A stretch of DNA of 64,000 nucleotides from Bryoerythrophyllum caledonicum (taxonomy: Eukaryota; Streptophyta; Bryopsida; Pottiales; Pottiaceae). Positions 21,295-32,636 of the stretch are shown here, piece by piece. The position numbers were made by a program, and so were the translations under genes. Location: contig OZ020518.1 in NCBI GenBank assembly GCA_963971425.1, positions 14,142,190 through 14,206,189 on the forward strand. Direction: 5' to 3'. The number at the start of each line of letters is the position of its first letter. Position 1 is the stretch's first letter. The notes under the pieces are model-generated. The model was not told the DNA's origin, did not search any database, and saw nothing but the letters and a program-made list of their open reading frames with translations.

Positions 21295-22596
21295 CTATTT
21301 TGGTTCTACATCCAAACCTTGTTGCAATAACCACTCATCATGTTTTCTATTACGCTCCTCTTCATACTTTAGAAGATCTAGTTGAGCTTTTCTAACAACA
21401 CCTGAATTACTTGATAGAAGTCCTATTATTTCTGGAAACAAAGGTCTCTTTGAACAATCCACATCCCAACATCTATTTAACAACTCCTTTATCCAACTAT
21501 CTACGTATGTTGGAATTCTCAATCGTTCTCCTTGGATTACTAAATCATAATCATTTCTACCATAACCTTCAAAAGGAAGTTTTCCTGTCAAGACCTCATA
21601 GCATGTCATGCCGTAGCTGTTTACGTCTGCTTGTTTGGAAAACACCTTTATATCCTTGCTTGGAACTTTATTCTTCAAAGCTTGTAATATTTCCGGCGCC
21701 ATGAAGAATCTAGTTCCAACAACTCCAATGGAGCACTCAAAGTCCGCCACGTAATAGTTTGGTAAGAATCCAACAGTATCACAAACTAGCACATTTGATG
21801 CTTTGAGGTCCCTATGAAGGACATTATGGTTGTGCAACCAATCCATCCCTAGTGCAATAGAAAACATGATCCTTTCAACTTCATCTTTTGAAAATGGTCC
21901 ATGGTCATTTTCAATGTCCAACATAGCACGATCAATCCGGCTTCGCAAATCTTCATTTTCTCTCTCCATTAGAAAGGCAAACCTACCATCTTGTAACAAT
22001 GTCCCTCGATGTACATTACAATAAAATCGTGTTAATGGAAGTAGACCTTGCTTAGAACGATCCAAATCTTCACTGCTCCATTGCAAGTACCCATGGGGCC
22101 ATTGAGCTTGTAGTTCGCGCAAGCAGGTGCCCTTCTTAAACACCTTCACCACCCACTCACATCCACTCACCAAATCTTCCTCATTCCACTTTGGATTCCT
22201 CCAAATGACCTTGGCATGAAAGAGCTCAGCTTGTCCCCCCTCCGCAAACTTCTCCCCCATCACCAACTCACCCAACCTCAACCACCTTGTGTCATAACCA
22301 AATGTTCCAAAGAAATGACCCCAAGTGGAATGCGACTGCAATTCCTCAAACACTTGTCTATTCTCTTGCACCACTTCCTCATCGTCAAGGTCTGACTCGC
22401 ACGCACACTCCGTGAGCTGGCTCCAATGCGCCTTGGAACGCTCAATTTGGTCCTCAACATCACTCTTCACCTTCCCACTCCGTATGGCCCGCTCCAAGCT
22501 CTCCCTGTCCTCATATCTTCCATGGGCATGATCGGAGCTACTTCCGCGATCAACTCCTCAAGTGGGAGGAGCCGTCTCATCGTGCCCGGACTCCAT
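21295..22596 (-). CDS. DFE-type protein kinase, copy K1 (leader disrupted by a stop)
   Basis: A 400-codon frame holds a whole kinase domain. Numbering that frame: nucleotide loop GEKFAEGGQAELF (81-93), ATP-site lysine in EWVVKVFKKG (K118), HRDLKASN (228-235), DFE instead of DFG (252-254), a very short activation segment to MAPE (266-269), a DVNSYGM helix-F motif where sister copies have DVYSYGM, and RCWDVDCSKRP (342-352). The C-tail ends in GLDVEPK. HRD and the metal-binding DF aspartate are kept, so catalysis is possible. The ATG equivalent to that of copy K0 lies at 22596-22594 but is followed by TGA at codon 13 (22560-22558; K0 has TCA). No ATG follows in frame before the domain, so this copy may be silenced or use another first exon. 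Single exon. Function unknown. Confidence 0.65.
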
Positions 22597-23490
22597 CAAG
22601 CCACCCCTCAATACAAGGAAAACATCACCCAAGTGGCGGATGCATGAGCATGTGTTCCCCATCACTTCCCAAACAAATTGCAACCCTTCTGCAACCCCAA
22701 CCTCATACCAATGCACGTCCCCACGACCTGCACACAGAAACGATTCTCAATCTAAGGCCGCAAACGATGGCCAAACCACAAACACCACCCCATCCCAGCC
22801 AAAGAGCGACTAGGGTTTCAGCATCCATCAGCAAGAGATCCGCAACAGAAGACGATGCACGACAGAGAAGAACCAGCGTACCTCACTCGCCACCAGATGC
22901 AGAGTCTGCGTCCTGACCTCAAGAGCAAGACGTCAACAACGCCGGCGATGAAAGAGCACCACTGCAGGGGAAGCGCGAACCGTGAGTCGAAGAAGGCGAA
23001 GTGAGGGTTTGGAGAGCTCAAGCTAGACATTTATTTCTCCACGCGACGGCCCAGCCTGGATGAAGACACTGTAGACGGATGCCCTCGAATCCTGTTAGGG
23101 CCGGTGGGTAGGTTCCTTGGTGTCCCTCCTCCGACTTCGTGAACCCTGCCATCTTTCTCTCCCTTTCTCAAGTCCGCAGAGCACAATCACGAGAGCACCT
23201 TCATCTTTGGTGGAGGTCGGGTGTTGGTCTCAGTGTGCATCGATTCTTCGGAGCTCTACATCCTGTTGAGACGTTTTCACAAGTGACTGGAGAGATATGG
23301 ATGGGATTGGAAGCTGGATTCCGTAGCTGCTGAAGCAAAACAGAGTAATGAGCATGTGACATGAGAGTGGGTAAGGAATCCCTCGAGGCCTGATCAGTTG
23401 CAGATGAGCTGTGTCATGTCAGTTTCGATGAATGTGAACGACTGTGAAATTAGTACGAAGCTGGATTCGTGAACAAAAGCAATATAAGGT
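22597..23490 (-). promoter_or_regulatory. Kinase K1 upstream region
   Basis: Nearly identical to 640-1740 except for the missing second tandem unit. It presumably carries the kinase 5' UTR and promoter. The 70-codon minus frame at 23030-22818 has a counterpart at 1070-858 but shows no codon-level constraint that I can judge by eye. Confidence 0.5.
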
Positions 23491-24225
23491 AGGACTCCCC
23501 ATAACCGACAAAAACCCATAGCCAACGCCTATAAAATTGGGGTATATCCAACCCTCTTCCATCCCATTACCACCAACTCAGCTCTAAATGGAGGTTTGCT
23601 ATCAGTCAAGACCCTTACTTTTGGTAGTTGGTTATGGGGGTACCTACTGTTGGCCACCCACTAGACATGGCTGCACATTTTGAAAATTCATAACTAATTC
23701 AGTTTTCATCGAAAAAATATGAAACCACTTGGGTTGGAATTGTAATTCTATTGGCTATCACTGAAAAATAATAGTATAATTATCTCCTCTCTCCATATAT
23801 GCACATTCTTCAACTTGTCGGTTTCAGGGGGCTTATTTGATATGCACTGAGGTTCTGCACGGTTTTAGTTAGTTCAATGTTCTGACACTCTGACTTTACA
23901 TGCTATTCTATTCTGGGGAGACCACTCCAGAGCTTAGAAAGTAAACAACTCTGGAATATCACAATTCTACGAACATTCTTTAGAACCAAGGTGTAGTGAA
24001 GGTGACATAAAAGAGGTTGGGCAGGAAACCTACGGAAATCTCTAAGAGAAAAGGACCCAAAATATAAAATAGTCCGCCAAAGTTTGTGATCCAAAGTCAT
24101 CTGTGCTCACACCAATATCTGTTTTTTCTAAAAGAATACGATATGCTGTTCCATTGTATCTGATCCTACAAACAAAAGACGAAAGAACCCAGTCAAGAAA
24201 GCAAAGGAAAGGGCTAAAGTGAAAT
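23490..24225 (+). repeat. Repeat A, copy 3, running into the PLAC8 3' flank
   Basis: Matches 1740-2360, then continues to the stop codon of the PLAC8 pseudogene. The part 24060-24225 also recurs at 12175-12440. Confidence 0.65.
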
Positions 24226-25770
24226 TCAGAAAAGCTGAATCTCGGCATTCTCTTTATGGCTCACGGTTGCTGATTCATTGGCATTCATCTCTTGTTGATG
24301 CTGGGCATTGATGATGGTCATGGACATCACCACGTTATCAGACAGACGGCCCTGCATCTCACAGTGCTCCTAGCATTTGGCACATCAGTGCAAACAACAA
24401 TGGACCATGCAGGGATCGCAAGGCGAATTCTGCAAACACAAAAGATGAAAATCCCTATTATGTATACTCGCAATGTCTACTGCAAAAGATAACAGTGTAT
24501 TCTAGAACCAGTGTTATGTTGCCTTCTATTTAGGAGCATGATTCCTAATTGCGCTTCTTGAATCAAATTGAAATAGGCTAATGAAAATGATCCGAGCGCC
24601 CATTGAAGAGACGAAATCGATGTGTTAGAGATGAGCAAGGGCCGGTAGAAATTGAGTGTTAGGCCGTCCTAGCTTTGGTACTAGAATGTTCTCTTGTGAA
24701 TTATAAACGAGTATACTTTTGAGCTATGAAAAGAGGTGATCAACTACTCAAATTCATCTCTTGAAACCTGACCAACACCAACGATGCAGTGAAAGTAATG
24801 CAACGGAAGATGATACTTCTTCTATAACTCCTGTCCAAAGAGGCCCGTGTAGTAGATGCTGTACATCCACCATGCAAAGAGCAAGCCCTTTGCCACAACG
24901 AAGGCTGTGTTGGGATCTATTCCATGATGCGATATTGTGGTAGCTCCAAGGGCAATACCGCCCTCCACAAACACACTGTGGCATATACTAGGAGTGGTCA
25001 ATGGAATCTACTCCTTCAAGTTCTCCAAATTGCGCCCAAATAGGACACATGGACAGAAGGAACCAGTCTTTGCCTGCACATATATAGTTAACTTTCCTAG
25101 TATCGATGAAAGACATGGGCATACCCCATGGCGCTAGAACTAGCTCACATGAGTTTCCCATCACACTGAAGTTACTTGTACAGTAAGGGAAAGATACCAT
25201 TAGTTTTGACCTCTTTTCTCATTTTAAAAACCATTCAAAAGAGCTCTAAATATATCCATAAACATCCATAATTAGCCAAAAGAGATAAAGGGCAGCTAAG
25301 ACTCATGATACAACATGACCCCTCCTTCATTCTCGAGTGCAACTAAAACAAATTCTAACTTAAGTTTAAAGACCACCAAGCTCTTTCATACTTAAATTGA
25401 GAGACCACCAAACTCTTTGATATCTGTTAGCTATCTAGAGTAAACAAGTGTTATAACCTTGAGCGACTAGATACCAACAACTCATCTTTTGGTGATTTTG
25501 AGTAGTATTATCTTCTTGCATTTTGATTATTCAAACTTAGGGTGGCTTTACCACTAACTCACTGCACATTCAAGAAACAAAACCATAATTCAAGGAATCC
25601 GTTCCAAGCATTTCCAACTCTTCAACAGCTAAAGAGAACAAAGCATCGTACAAGAGTCTAGGTCATCCCCGTATCCGAAAATCCCTGATGTCCAGGGCTC
25701 ATTGCCTGGCAGTTCATAGCTGTCCGGAAGTGGTTGGCCACATTTATTACACCGATGCACCACGAGCTGC
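24226..25770 (-). pseudogene. PLAC8-family gene, broken copy (module 2)
   Basis: Exons recovered on the reverse strand: (a) about 25770-25650, VHRCNKCGQPLPDSYELPG and NEPWTSGIFGYGDDLDSC; (b) 25078-24790, GSFCPCVLFGRNLENLKE, stop, IPLTTPSICHSVFVEGGIAL, GIDPNTAF, AKGLLFAWWMYSIYYTGLFG; (c) 24424-24226, NSPCDPCMVHCCLH and MQGRLSDNVVMSMTII to stop. These are the diagnostic PLAC8 parts (CPCVLFGRN, CH.VFVEGGIALG, SPCDPCMVHCC). There are at least four in-frame stops, a frame problem at the a-b junction and a lost splice donor after KKYHL. The a-b intron holds repeat C. It lies downstream of the PB1 copy in the same direction. Confidence 0.85.
25310..25639 (+). repeat. Repeat C copy (PLAC8 intron, module 2)
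   Basis: Contains ACCACCAAGCTCTTTCATAC and ends at the empty MITE-D site at 25630-25631. Confidence 0.6.
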
Positions 25771-26305
25771 TCAAACAACCTCAAACCTTAGTAAAATTCA
25801 TCCCTCAATTTTTCTACCTACGAGTACAGATAAACTCACAAATGAGTTCCGCATCTTCGTCATACAAACCTCGTTCCTGCAAAATAATTACTTCTACTCA
25901 CAACACCCAAAGCGCTCTTACAACACAAGGGAACATTCCGAAACAAGCAAAATTGACACTCTACAAACATATCAGAACATGTCACCAATGAGCTATGTGT
26001 CTTCTTCTTAAGGTCCTTGTTCTAGAAAAATAATCCTGAGAATTTCACTCTCACTGAAAACACGAAAGGAGCATTCTAAACTCTCAAAATTGACTTGCAT
26101 CGAATTGTACGAGAACATTCCGACTATTCAAAATATTTCAAGGTGGCGCTATTATTTCCACGTCAGCCTCTTAAATAGCAAGATTGACTTCCTCCAGAAG
26201 TAATAACGCTCTAAAGAATAAACTGAAGCAGATGAGAAAATGTCTCCAGTAAACAGAGAGGTTCAATGTGTGGGGGGGAATTTTGATAATGTTGATACCA
26301 TACCT

Positions 26306-27614
26306 TCAGTCACTCAAGCTTAGAACTTGTAAGTCTTTTGCCATCTGCTGCATAATTGCAGCACGTACTAGGAACTCTGAGTCAAAACCTGATCGGCTGC
26401 AAAGATACACACATGTATAGGTTACACATAGAAATAACCCAAGTGGATGTGAGCTATTCGTAAAGATACCATGGCCTCTCCTTTGCTCTCAAAGCAAACT
26501 AAAGTCAATTCTAACTTGAGTTTCAAGACCACCAAGCTCTTCTACTTTCTATCAAGAGTAAGGAAAGAGTAGTAAAATAAATTCAAAGAGGACGTATCTT
26601 ACTCCAAATCTTATTAGTAACTCTAGATTCTGAGCAAACTAACCAAAATCTCAAGCCATATTCTTATCAAATTGCTAGGAAGGAAAGCCGTCCTTGGCAG
26701 GTTGGATTGTTGAACCAACAACAACAACATAATCGTCTATTTCCAGCACATAGTCGTCTGTCTTAGAGGATACATGACTCACTAATGCAACCACCACCCT
26801 GGGCTCAACGAGCAGCGGTTCATTTACAGATTCTTGTACCTGGTCAAGTTCCAATAAAATCTTTGCTGCAAACCTCGTGAGACTTTCATCATAGAGTTGA
26901 AGACCTTCGAACTCACAGGAAACATTGCTCAGTAAGCTGTAAATCAAGCATCCAAACTCATGGAAAACTCTTAGAAAGACATTTATAGGGTGAAGGTTTG
27001 GAATAGTTGTTGAAATTTCATACCTATCCAAGGAGGAGGATTGGTTGTCATCGCTGCTGCAAGTACAAACATGAGGTTGTGGAAAACCAAAGGCATTAGG
27101 GAGGTTGGAGCTGGAGGGCATGCCTACTTTAAGAATCATGTTATAGAAGGAGTAGGCTGGAGCTTGGACCCTAGAGCTTACATGGAGACGGAGGATGGGC
27201 CTCACGAGGCAGAACAATGACACGGACGGGGTTGAGCTTCTCATACACACACATCTTAAATGTCGTCCACCATGGTCACCTCGTCATTGTCCTGGCTAGT
27301 GTACACAATTGACGGCGTGGACGCAGCCGAGATCTGAAACGCCTCCCGGATGGTGCTCTGGAGCTGGTTGAACGGTATTTCAGGGCCCTCGCCATGCTGC
27401 CTACATCGGATGTTGTAGAGTGCTCTCATGCTCATGTGCCGGAGCATGTTGCCATACTTAATCTCCAGGTGGCAAAATAAGTACAAAAACCATAAGGGAT
27501 CTTCACTAATCTGCCACCTCTAAACATAAATCACTATGTGATCATTAGTTGTTCTCCCAAATTTGCCACCTCAAGTAGGACACAAAACTTGAAGATGTAA
27601 ACGTGAGGGTCCAT
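26306..27614 (-). pseudogene. PB1-domain gene, broken copy (module 2)
   Basis: It has the same five-exon layout as the intact gene at 57918-59499. Start MDPHVYIFK at 27614; the donor after it is changed (AAG then TT instead of GT). The PB1 exon (about 27465-27190) reads IKYGNMLRHMSMRALYN, IREAFQISAAS, DNDEVTMVDDI, then has a stop and a 2-bp deletion. Exon 3 equivalent at about 27070-27030 (TTNPPPWIG). Exon 4 reads CEFEGLQLYDESLTR and DDYVLEIDDYVVVVG. The last exon ends in LQVLSLSD at 26306. Clearly a decayed sister. Confidence 0.85.
26470..26640 (+). repeat. Repeat C copy (intron 4 of PB1 copy 2)
   Basis: CTAACTTGAGTTTCAAGACC and ACCACCAAGCTCTTCTACTT, same position as 58080-58290 in module 3. 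Confidence 0.6.
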
Positions 27615-28239
27615 GGCTGCTCCTCCAATCTAGGAGATCCAACCACTTGGGTTTCTTCTAAAAATTTCACATGTTTCTTTCCAAAAAACTTCACCACACC
27701 TCAGAGGCCAAATTTGTTCTAAACTATGTGTGTTGATCTAGATGCATATCCAACGAACGTAAACAGAGCCCATAAACCCTGATTGGAGGTAAAAGTTGTC
27801 GTTGTAGGGAAAGAGTGTGAAGTGAGTTGGGCTCAGGATCTTAAGTGCACTAATTTGTTTCAAGGTCTTTGATTCTTTTTTAAATGATGATTGCACAATG
27901 GAAGTAGAAGGAGAATAATCTAGGAAAGGGGGGTGGGGGTGGAGAGAAGGGTTTTATTATAAATAATTAGAGAAGATCTAAGATATCTCCTTTTTAATAT
28001 ATGCATTGGTTGAAGAAACTTCAATGACAGTCTTGATATTTTATTTTATTTTAATAAATTATTTCCAAATGTTTATCAAAAAACATAATATAATGTTTTA
28101 GTTGATAAGAGAATGTATTTTTTCAAATTCTTGCACCTGAGCGGATGAACAAACCTTGATTTTATTTGGTGCCAAATTTCTAATACACAATATCTAATTT
28201 TTTATACTATAAGTACGTTAGAGATTGATACTAATTCCT
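27615..28239. other. Spacer between PB1 copy 2 and kinase K2
   Basis: Holds the presumed PB1 5' UTR and promoter (to about 27850). A stretch at 27930-28110 is shared with 18540-18720 and 59885-60080 (GGAGAGAAGGGTTTTATTAT, TTTAATAAATTATTTCCAAA). No gene. Confidence 0.45.
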
Positions 28240-28560
28240 TAAAAACCAATTTGTAGAGGTAGTGGACAGGTGTGATGTATTGAGCAAGGAAGAAAGGTAC
28301 CAAAATACTTTACACGTTTTGATTTTCTGTAAACTCGATTCGTCATTGAATGAGAATCCAAACGATAGAAAGGAAGCCTTACACCACATCTTGTGGTGGT
28401 AAAGATAGAACATGGAAATATTAAACTTAAATTTATTCATTATTACAAAATAAATATATTTTGGTACATTGCCAAATAATGTTTGAAAATGCTTGGGTTG
28501 CTATGTATTGGAATTTCTACTGTAAAGACAAAATTCTTTTTGTAACAGTTTCAAAGGAAA
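28240..28560. mobile_element. Old TTAA-element relic in module spacer (module 2)
   Basis: As at 20000-20290: AAGGTACCAAAATAC, ACACCACATCTTGTGGTGG, AAAATGCTTGGGTTGC. Confidence 0.5.
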
Positions 28561-28699
28561 TAATCTTTTCAATTTGTGTGGTGTATATATATATGTACAA
28601 AATGACATTCTTACTACGTAGATATAATTAAAATTAACCTCTAAAATCTCAAAATTTCTATCATCAACTCTAAGACAAAAAAATGTTGCATAGTTACAT

Positions 28700-28990
28700 C
28701 GTACAATATGATCTCTCCTTCATCCTCAAAGGCCACTGAACGTAGTTCAAACTTGGCGTCAAATACCAACAACCTCTTTTACACTTGATAAGGACTCTAA
28801 TTAAGAGAAACCACCAAGCTTTTCTACATCTACATCTACATCAACATCAATCAATAGTGAACAAAGAATACTATTATTGATTAAAGATTGAGTCTCATAT
28901 TAAATCTTTGGGTGACTATACAAAATAACTCTTGTAACTTCAAATATTTACATTAAAGTCTTAAACAAGGATGGTGGAACAAAGAATTCA
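28700..28990 (+). repeat. Repeat C copy
   Basis: ATATGATCTCTCCTTCATCC and AAACCACCAAGCTTTTCTAC, equivalent to 20380-20640. Confidence 0.55.
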
Positions 28991-29635
28991 CAACTTCCAC
29001 AACATTAGACAAATGTCATTTTTGTAACTTCTTATCCAACCACATCTTCATCAAGCATACCAAGTTAATTACGGAAGTCGATAATCTCTTCTACATCAAC
29101 AACTAATGCACTATGGAATTCAAAACAAGAAGCATATATCTTGGCATCATTGTAGATATCGCACCTTCTAAATGCACAATCCTATCAATTGAGGGCCTCA
29201 AAATCTCCCATGTCCACTCTATCAAGGGTACTTTTGTGATCATCCACAGGTCTCCTACAACAATACTCTCAGTGATTAGGGAAAAAAGAATAACCTATGC
29301 ATCAAACATAAGATTGAAGAACATGGTGTAGAAAACAAAACGCGTCTCTAAAAATTTGTAAAAATAAGAGGAAATTTTCAAGTAACCTTGAATAGTAAAT
29401 GTGGGGATGAATAGCAAAGGTCTGTTGGAATATTGAACACAAATGACAAATCTAGAAATGGAGAAAGAAAAGCCTACAAGTACAAAAATAAGTCAATGAA
29501 TTGAATAATATACAAGTACAAAATCCACCAGAAAATTGCCAATAAGACATGATATCATAATTTCTATACATAGACATGTTGGATCTTGAAGGTTTGCAAA
29601 GACATGTACTTGGAATTATCCATCCTATCTATTTA
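28991..29635. other. 3' flank of kinase K2, non-coding
   Basis: Module-conserved spacer as described for 20641-21294. No ORF. Confidence 0.45.
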
Positions 29636-30385
29636 GGTTCCACATTCAAACCTTGTTGCAATAACTTCTCCTCATATTTCTATATCTCTCATCTTCATAC
29701 TTTTCAAAATATAATTGAACTCCTCTAGCAGCAGCGGAATTACTAGAGAGAATTCCAATTATCTCTGGAAACAAAGGTCTCTTTGAACAATCCACATGCC
29801 GACAGCTATTCAACAACTACTTTATCCAGCTATCTACATATTCTAGAATTCTCGTTCGTTCTCCATGGATTACTAAATCATAATCATTTTGAGGATGACC
29901 TTCGAAAGGAAGTTTTCCTGTCAAGACCTCATAGCATGTCATGCCGTAGCTGTACACGTCCGCTTCTTTGGAAAACACCTTTGAATCCTTGCTTGCAACC
30001 TTATTCTTCAAAGCTTGCATTATCTCCGGTGCCATGAAGAATCCAATTCCAACAACTCCAATGGAGCACTCAAAGTCCGCCACATAATAATTTGGAAATG
30101 ATCCTTTCTTAAATTCACAAACAAGCACATTCGATGCTTTCAGGTCCCTGTGAAGGATGTTATGTTTGTGCAACCAATCCATCCCTCGCGCAACATGAAA
30201 CATGATTCTTTCAACTTCAACTTTTGAAAATGGTCCATGGTCATTTCCAATGTCCAACATTACACGATCAATCCGGCTACGCAAATCTTCATATTCTCTC
30301 TCCATTAGAACGGCAAACCTTCCATCTTGTAATAATGTCCCACAAAATAGATCACAACGAACTCATATTTGTTAAAGTAGAGCAC
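29636..30385 (-). pseudogene. DFE-type protein kinase, truncated copy K2
   Basis: Homology begins at about 30385, in the middle of the kinase; the leader, nucleotide loop and ATP-site lysine are missing. It reads LQDGRFAVLMEREYEDLR, HNILHRDLKASNVLV, VADFECSIGVVGIGFFMAPE and EADVYSYGMTCYEVLTGK. It stops at DSWIK (TAG) and continues in frame as CSKRPLFPEIIGILSS before a frame change near the C-terminus. It cannot make a kinase. The upstream break separates it from an unrelated stretch at 30386-30935. Confidence 0.9.
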
Positions 30386-30939
30386 GCTCAAAATTTTCTC
30401 AAATTTTCACCCACGTTTGATTTGAATCAAACTAAACCACTTCGGCCATGTTGGTGCATATCTTTCTTCGAGGGCTTATACTCCTCTTACTCAAGGAAGG
30501 TTGTCGTGTTCTTGGTTCCCACATTGGAGAAGCTAGAGGAGCACTTGACAAATCCAGGGCAAGAATGGTGATTCCATCTTTGTTTGCACAAGCTTACAAG
30601 AAGAAGAAGAACGCCGGTCCCGGAGGGATCGGAGTGAATAAAGTGTCTGTTCGCACCACCACTAAGACCATGCCCACTAGGCAGCACAAGCTTACACATC
30701 TTTGTTGTAGAATGCCAAACGAGTTCTCTACCACCACGCTCTTCTTCCCCGTCTTCAGGTTCATATTTTTATGAACCAGCCAGTCAAATGAAGAAATGGT
30801 TGCCTTCAAGGTGAGGAAATCCTTTGAAGGTTTGTAGAGCCTGGAATTTATCAAAGGTATAATCCTTAAATGTCAGTTGAAAATTGTGTATATGGTCACA
30901 TATTTTACTCTGTAAAATACATATTCTGTATCGACACCT
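30386..30939. other. Unidentified sequence replacing the kinase 5' half
   Basis: Higher GC than its flanks, with two overlapping plus-strand frames (30448-30774, KKKKNAGPGGIGVNKVSVR; and 30224-30571, SRKVVVFLVPTLEKLEEH). Neither is recognised. It could be an exon piece captured at the break. No supported gene. Confidence 0.3.
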
Positions 30940-31070
30940 TTGGATTGAAGATTCTTCAACTAACATCTTTCATTTTGAGGTCATTTTAATATCCTAACCT
31001 TATCATGTTTAAATACACCATACATGTAGAATGTTGTGGCCACAAGTGGGTCCTTGTGACATTTAACCTT
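30940..31070 (+). repeat. Repeat B, copy 3
   Basis: CACCTTTGGATTGAAGATTC, GTAGAATGTTGTGGCCACAA. Confidence 0.6.
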
Positions 31071-31466
31071 CTAAGGTCTAAGAGCTCACAAGGTATGGGA
31101 GAATCTACAATTGTGATAGATCATGCAAAACATCATCTACATAGAGGGTACATTTCATCACGAGCCCATTTCATACAAAATCATTGTAGTTTGCATCAAT
31201 TTTGGTGGCGACGGTCTCGGTAGATGCTCATCTTGCTCCACCTCTAAATTCTCTTCAATTTTCCTACGAGGTGGTGTTTAGCGCTTGCTATAAAAGTTAA
31301 CGTGCCCAAACAATCCAAAATGGACGTTAGGCTTTAAAGGATTAAGTGATAAATTTATCAGAGGGATGTGTCATGTGTGTTGCATTTTGGACCTCGGTAC
31401 AGTAACTCAGCTCATCCTTGCCATCTTCATATTATTGCCACTTTATTTGGTCCCTAGAACATCCCA
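31071..31466. other. Spacer, no gene seen
   Basis: A possible TTAA-element end (GGCTTTAAAGGATTAA) lies at about 31330-31346. Nothing else recognised. Confidence 0.35.
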
Positions 31467-31745
31467 TTTCCACTCATTCGCTCTTTCTCAGCTACAAGTT
31501 AAGGCTTGCTATTGGTCAAAACCCCCAACTTTGGATGAGCGCTAATGGAGGTACGTAGTGGCAATAATAGGCTAAACATACATAGTAAATCAACTTAAAA
31601 ATTCATAACTAATTCACATTTCATCTTTAAAATAAAATGAAATCACTTGGATTGGAATTCTAATGAATCTATTGGCTATCATTGAAAAATAAATGTATTA
31701 TTATTTGGGCTCTCCGTACATGTCCATTGTTTAATCCTTAAATCT
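31467..31745 (+). repeat. Repeat A arm, solo copy
   Basis: CCATTTCCACTCATTCGCTC at the left, then AAGTTAAGGCTTGCTATTGG and AAAATTCATAACTAATTCA. It is the inverse of 13918-14028 plus 12430-12614 and lacks the PLAC8 flank that follows it in copies 1 and 3. It suggests the arm can stand alone. Confidence 0.6.
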
Positions 31746-32051
31746 CTAAGAAGCCATACTAGTGTTATGCTCATACCTCGTCTAAATAAACAGTTTGATA
31801 AATAAGTACAGTCTGTCCTCTTGAAATTTGAACGGTCCGGAGTGGAAAAAAATCGTAACAGATATAAAAAAATAACACCTATCGGGTTTTCAACCAATTT
31901 TTTCACCCAATAATTTCCATCCATCAGGACCGTTCCCATCCAAAAAGTCTCCCGTAACCCTAAACTGCGTTTTACCCGACCAATTTTACTACCATGCATT
32001 ACGTTTTATTGCATCTATTGCCTGATAATTTCTCCGATTTTACCAACATTA

Positions 32052-32342
32052 ACACTCACAATAGTGAAATTAACAAAGCCGAGAGAGAAACATGTCATAA
32101 CACTCAACATATAACACTTACAAAAGTGAAATGAACAAAGTAGAGGGAGAAACATGTCATAACACTCATCATATAACACTTAATAGTGTAAATTTTTAGG
32201 GAGACTAAAACATATATGAGACTAAAACACATAAAGAGGTAACATGTAAAGAGGACAGTCAGTGGATGAAAGTCGGTAGTCAATGGATGAATATCGGTAG
32301 TTAGTGGATGAATTTTCGTAGCTAGAAATGGATGAAACCCTT
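32052..32342 (+). repeat. Two tandem-repeat blocks upstream of COG5
   Basis: 32052-32120 and 32121-32182 are two units of about 62-69 bp sharing AACATGTCATAACACTCA and ATATAACACTTA. 32259-32342 holds four imperfect units of 21-22 bp around AGTCAATGGATGAATATCGGT. Both lie 300-600 bp before the COG5 start, in the promoter or 5' UTR. Confidence 0.75.
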
Positions 32343-32636
32343 GAGGTGACGACGAGGTACGATTTCCTCGTAAATCGTGACTTGTGCGAATACACTTGTT
32401 TCCTGTCAACGCTTGTGGCGATGGCGAGGCTCGGTCTGTGTGCAAATCTACGCTGCGAGCTTCACTAGTTCCATCAACACTTCTTCGGGCCGAGCGCATC
32501 GAGAAGCCGATCTGCGCTTATGTGCGTGAGTCAGCCTCGGGTTGAGAGATGTAGTGCTGCGATGATGTGATCTCGGAGGAAACGGGAGGGATTTTGTTGA
32601 TGTGATCTGCATTGCCGAGGAGAGATTGGTGGAGAG

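Noticed and set aside
30448-30774. Plus frame with KKKKNAGPGGIGV considered a ribosomal protein fragment
   Set aside because: No match to a ribosomal protein that I can recognise; left as unidentified.
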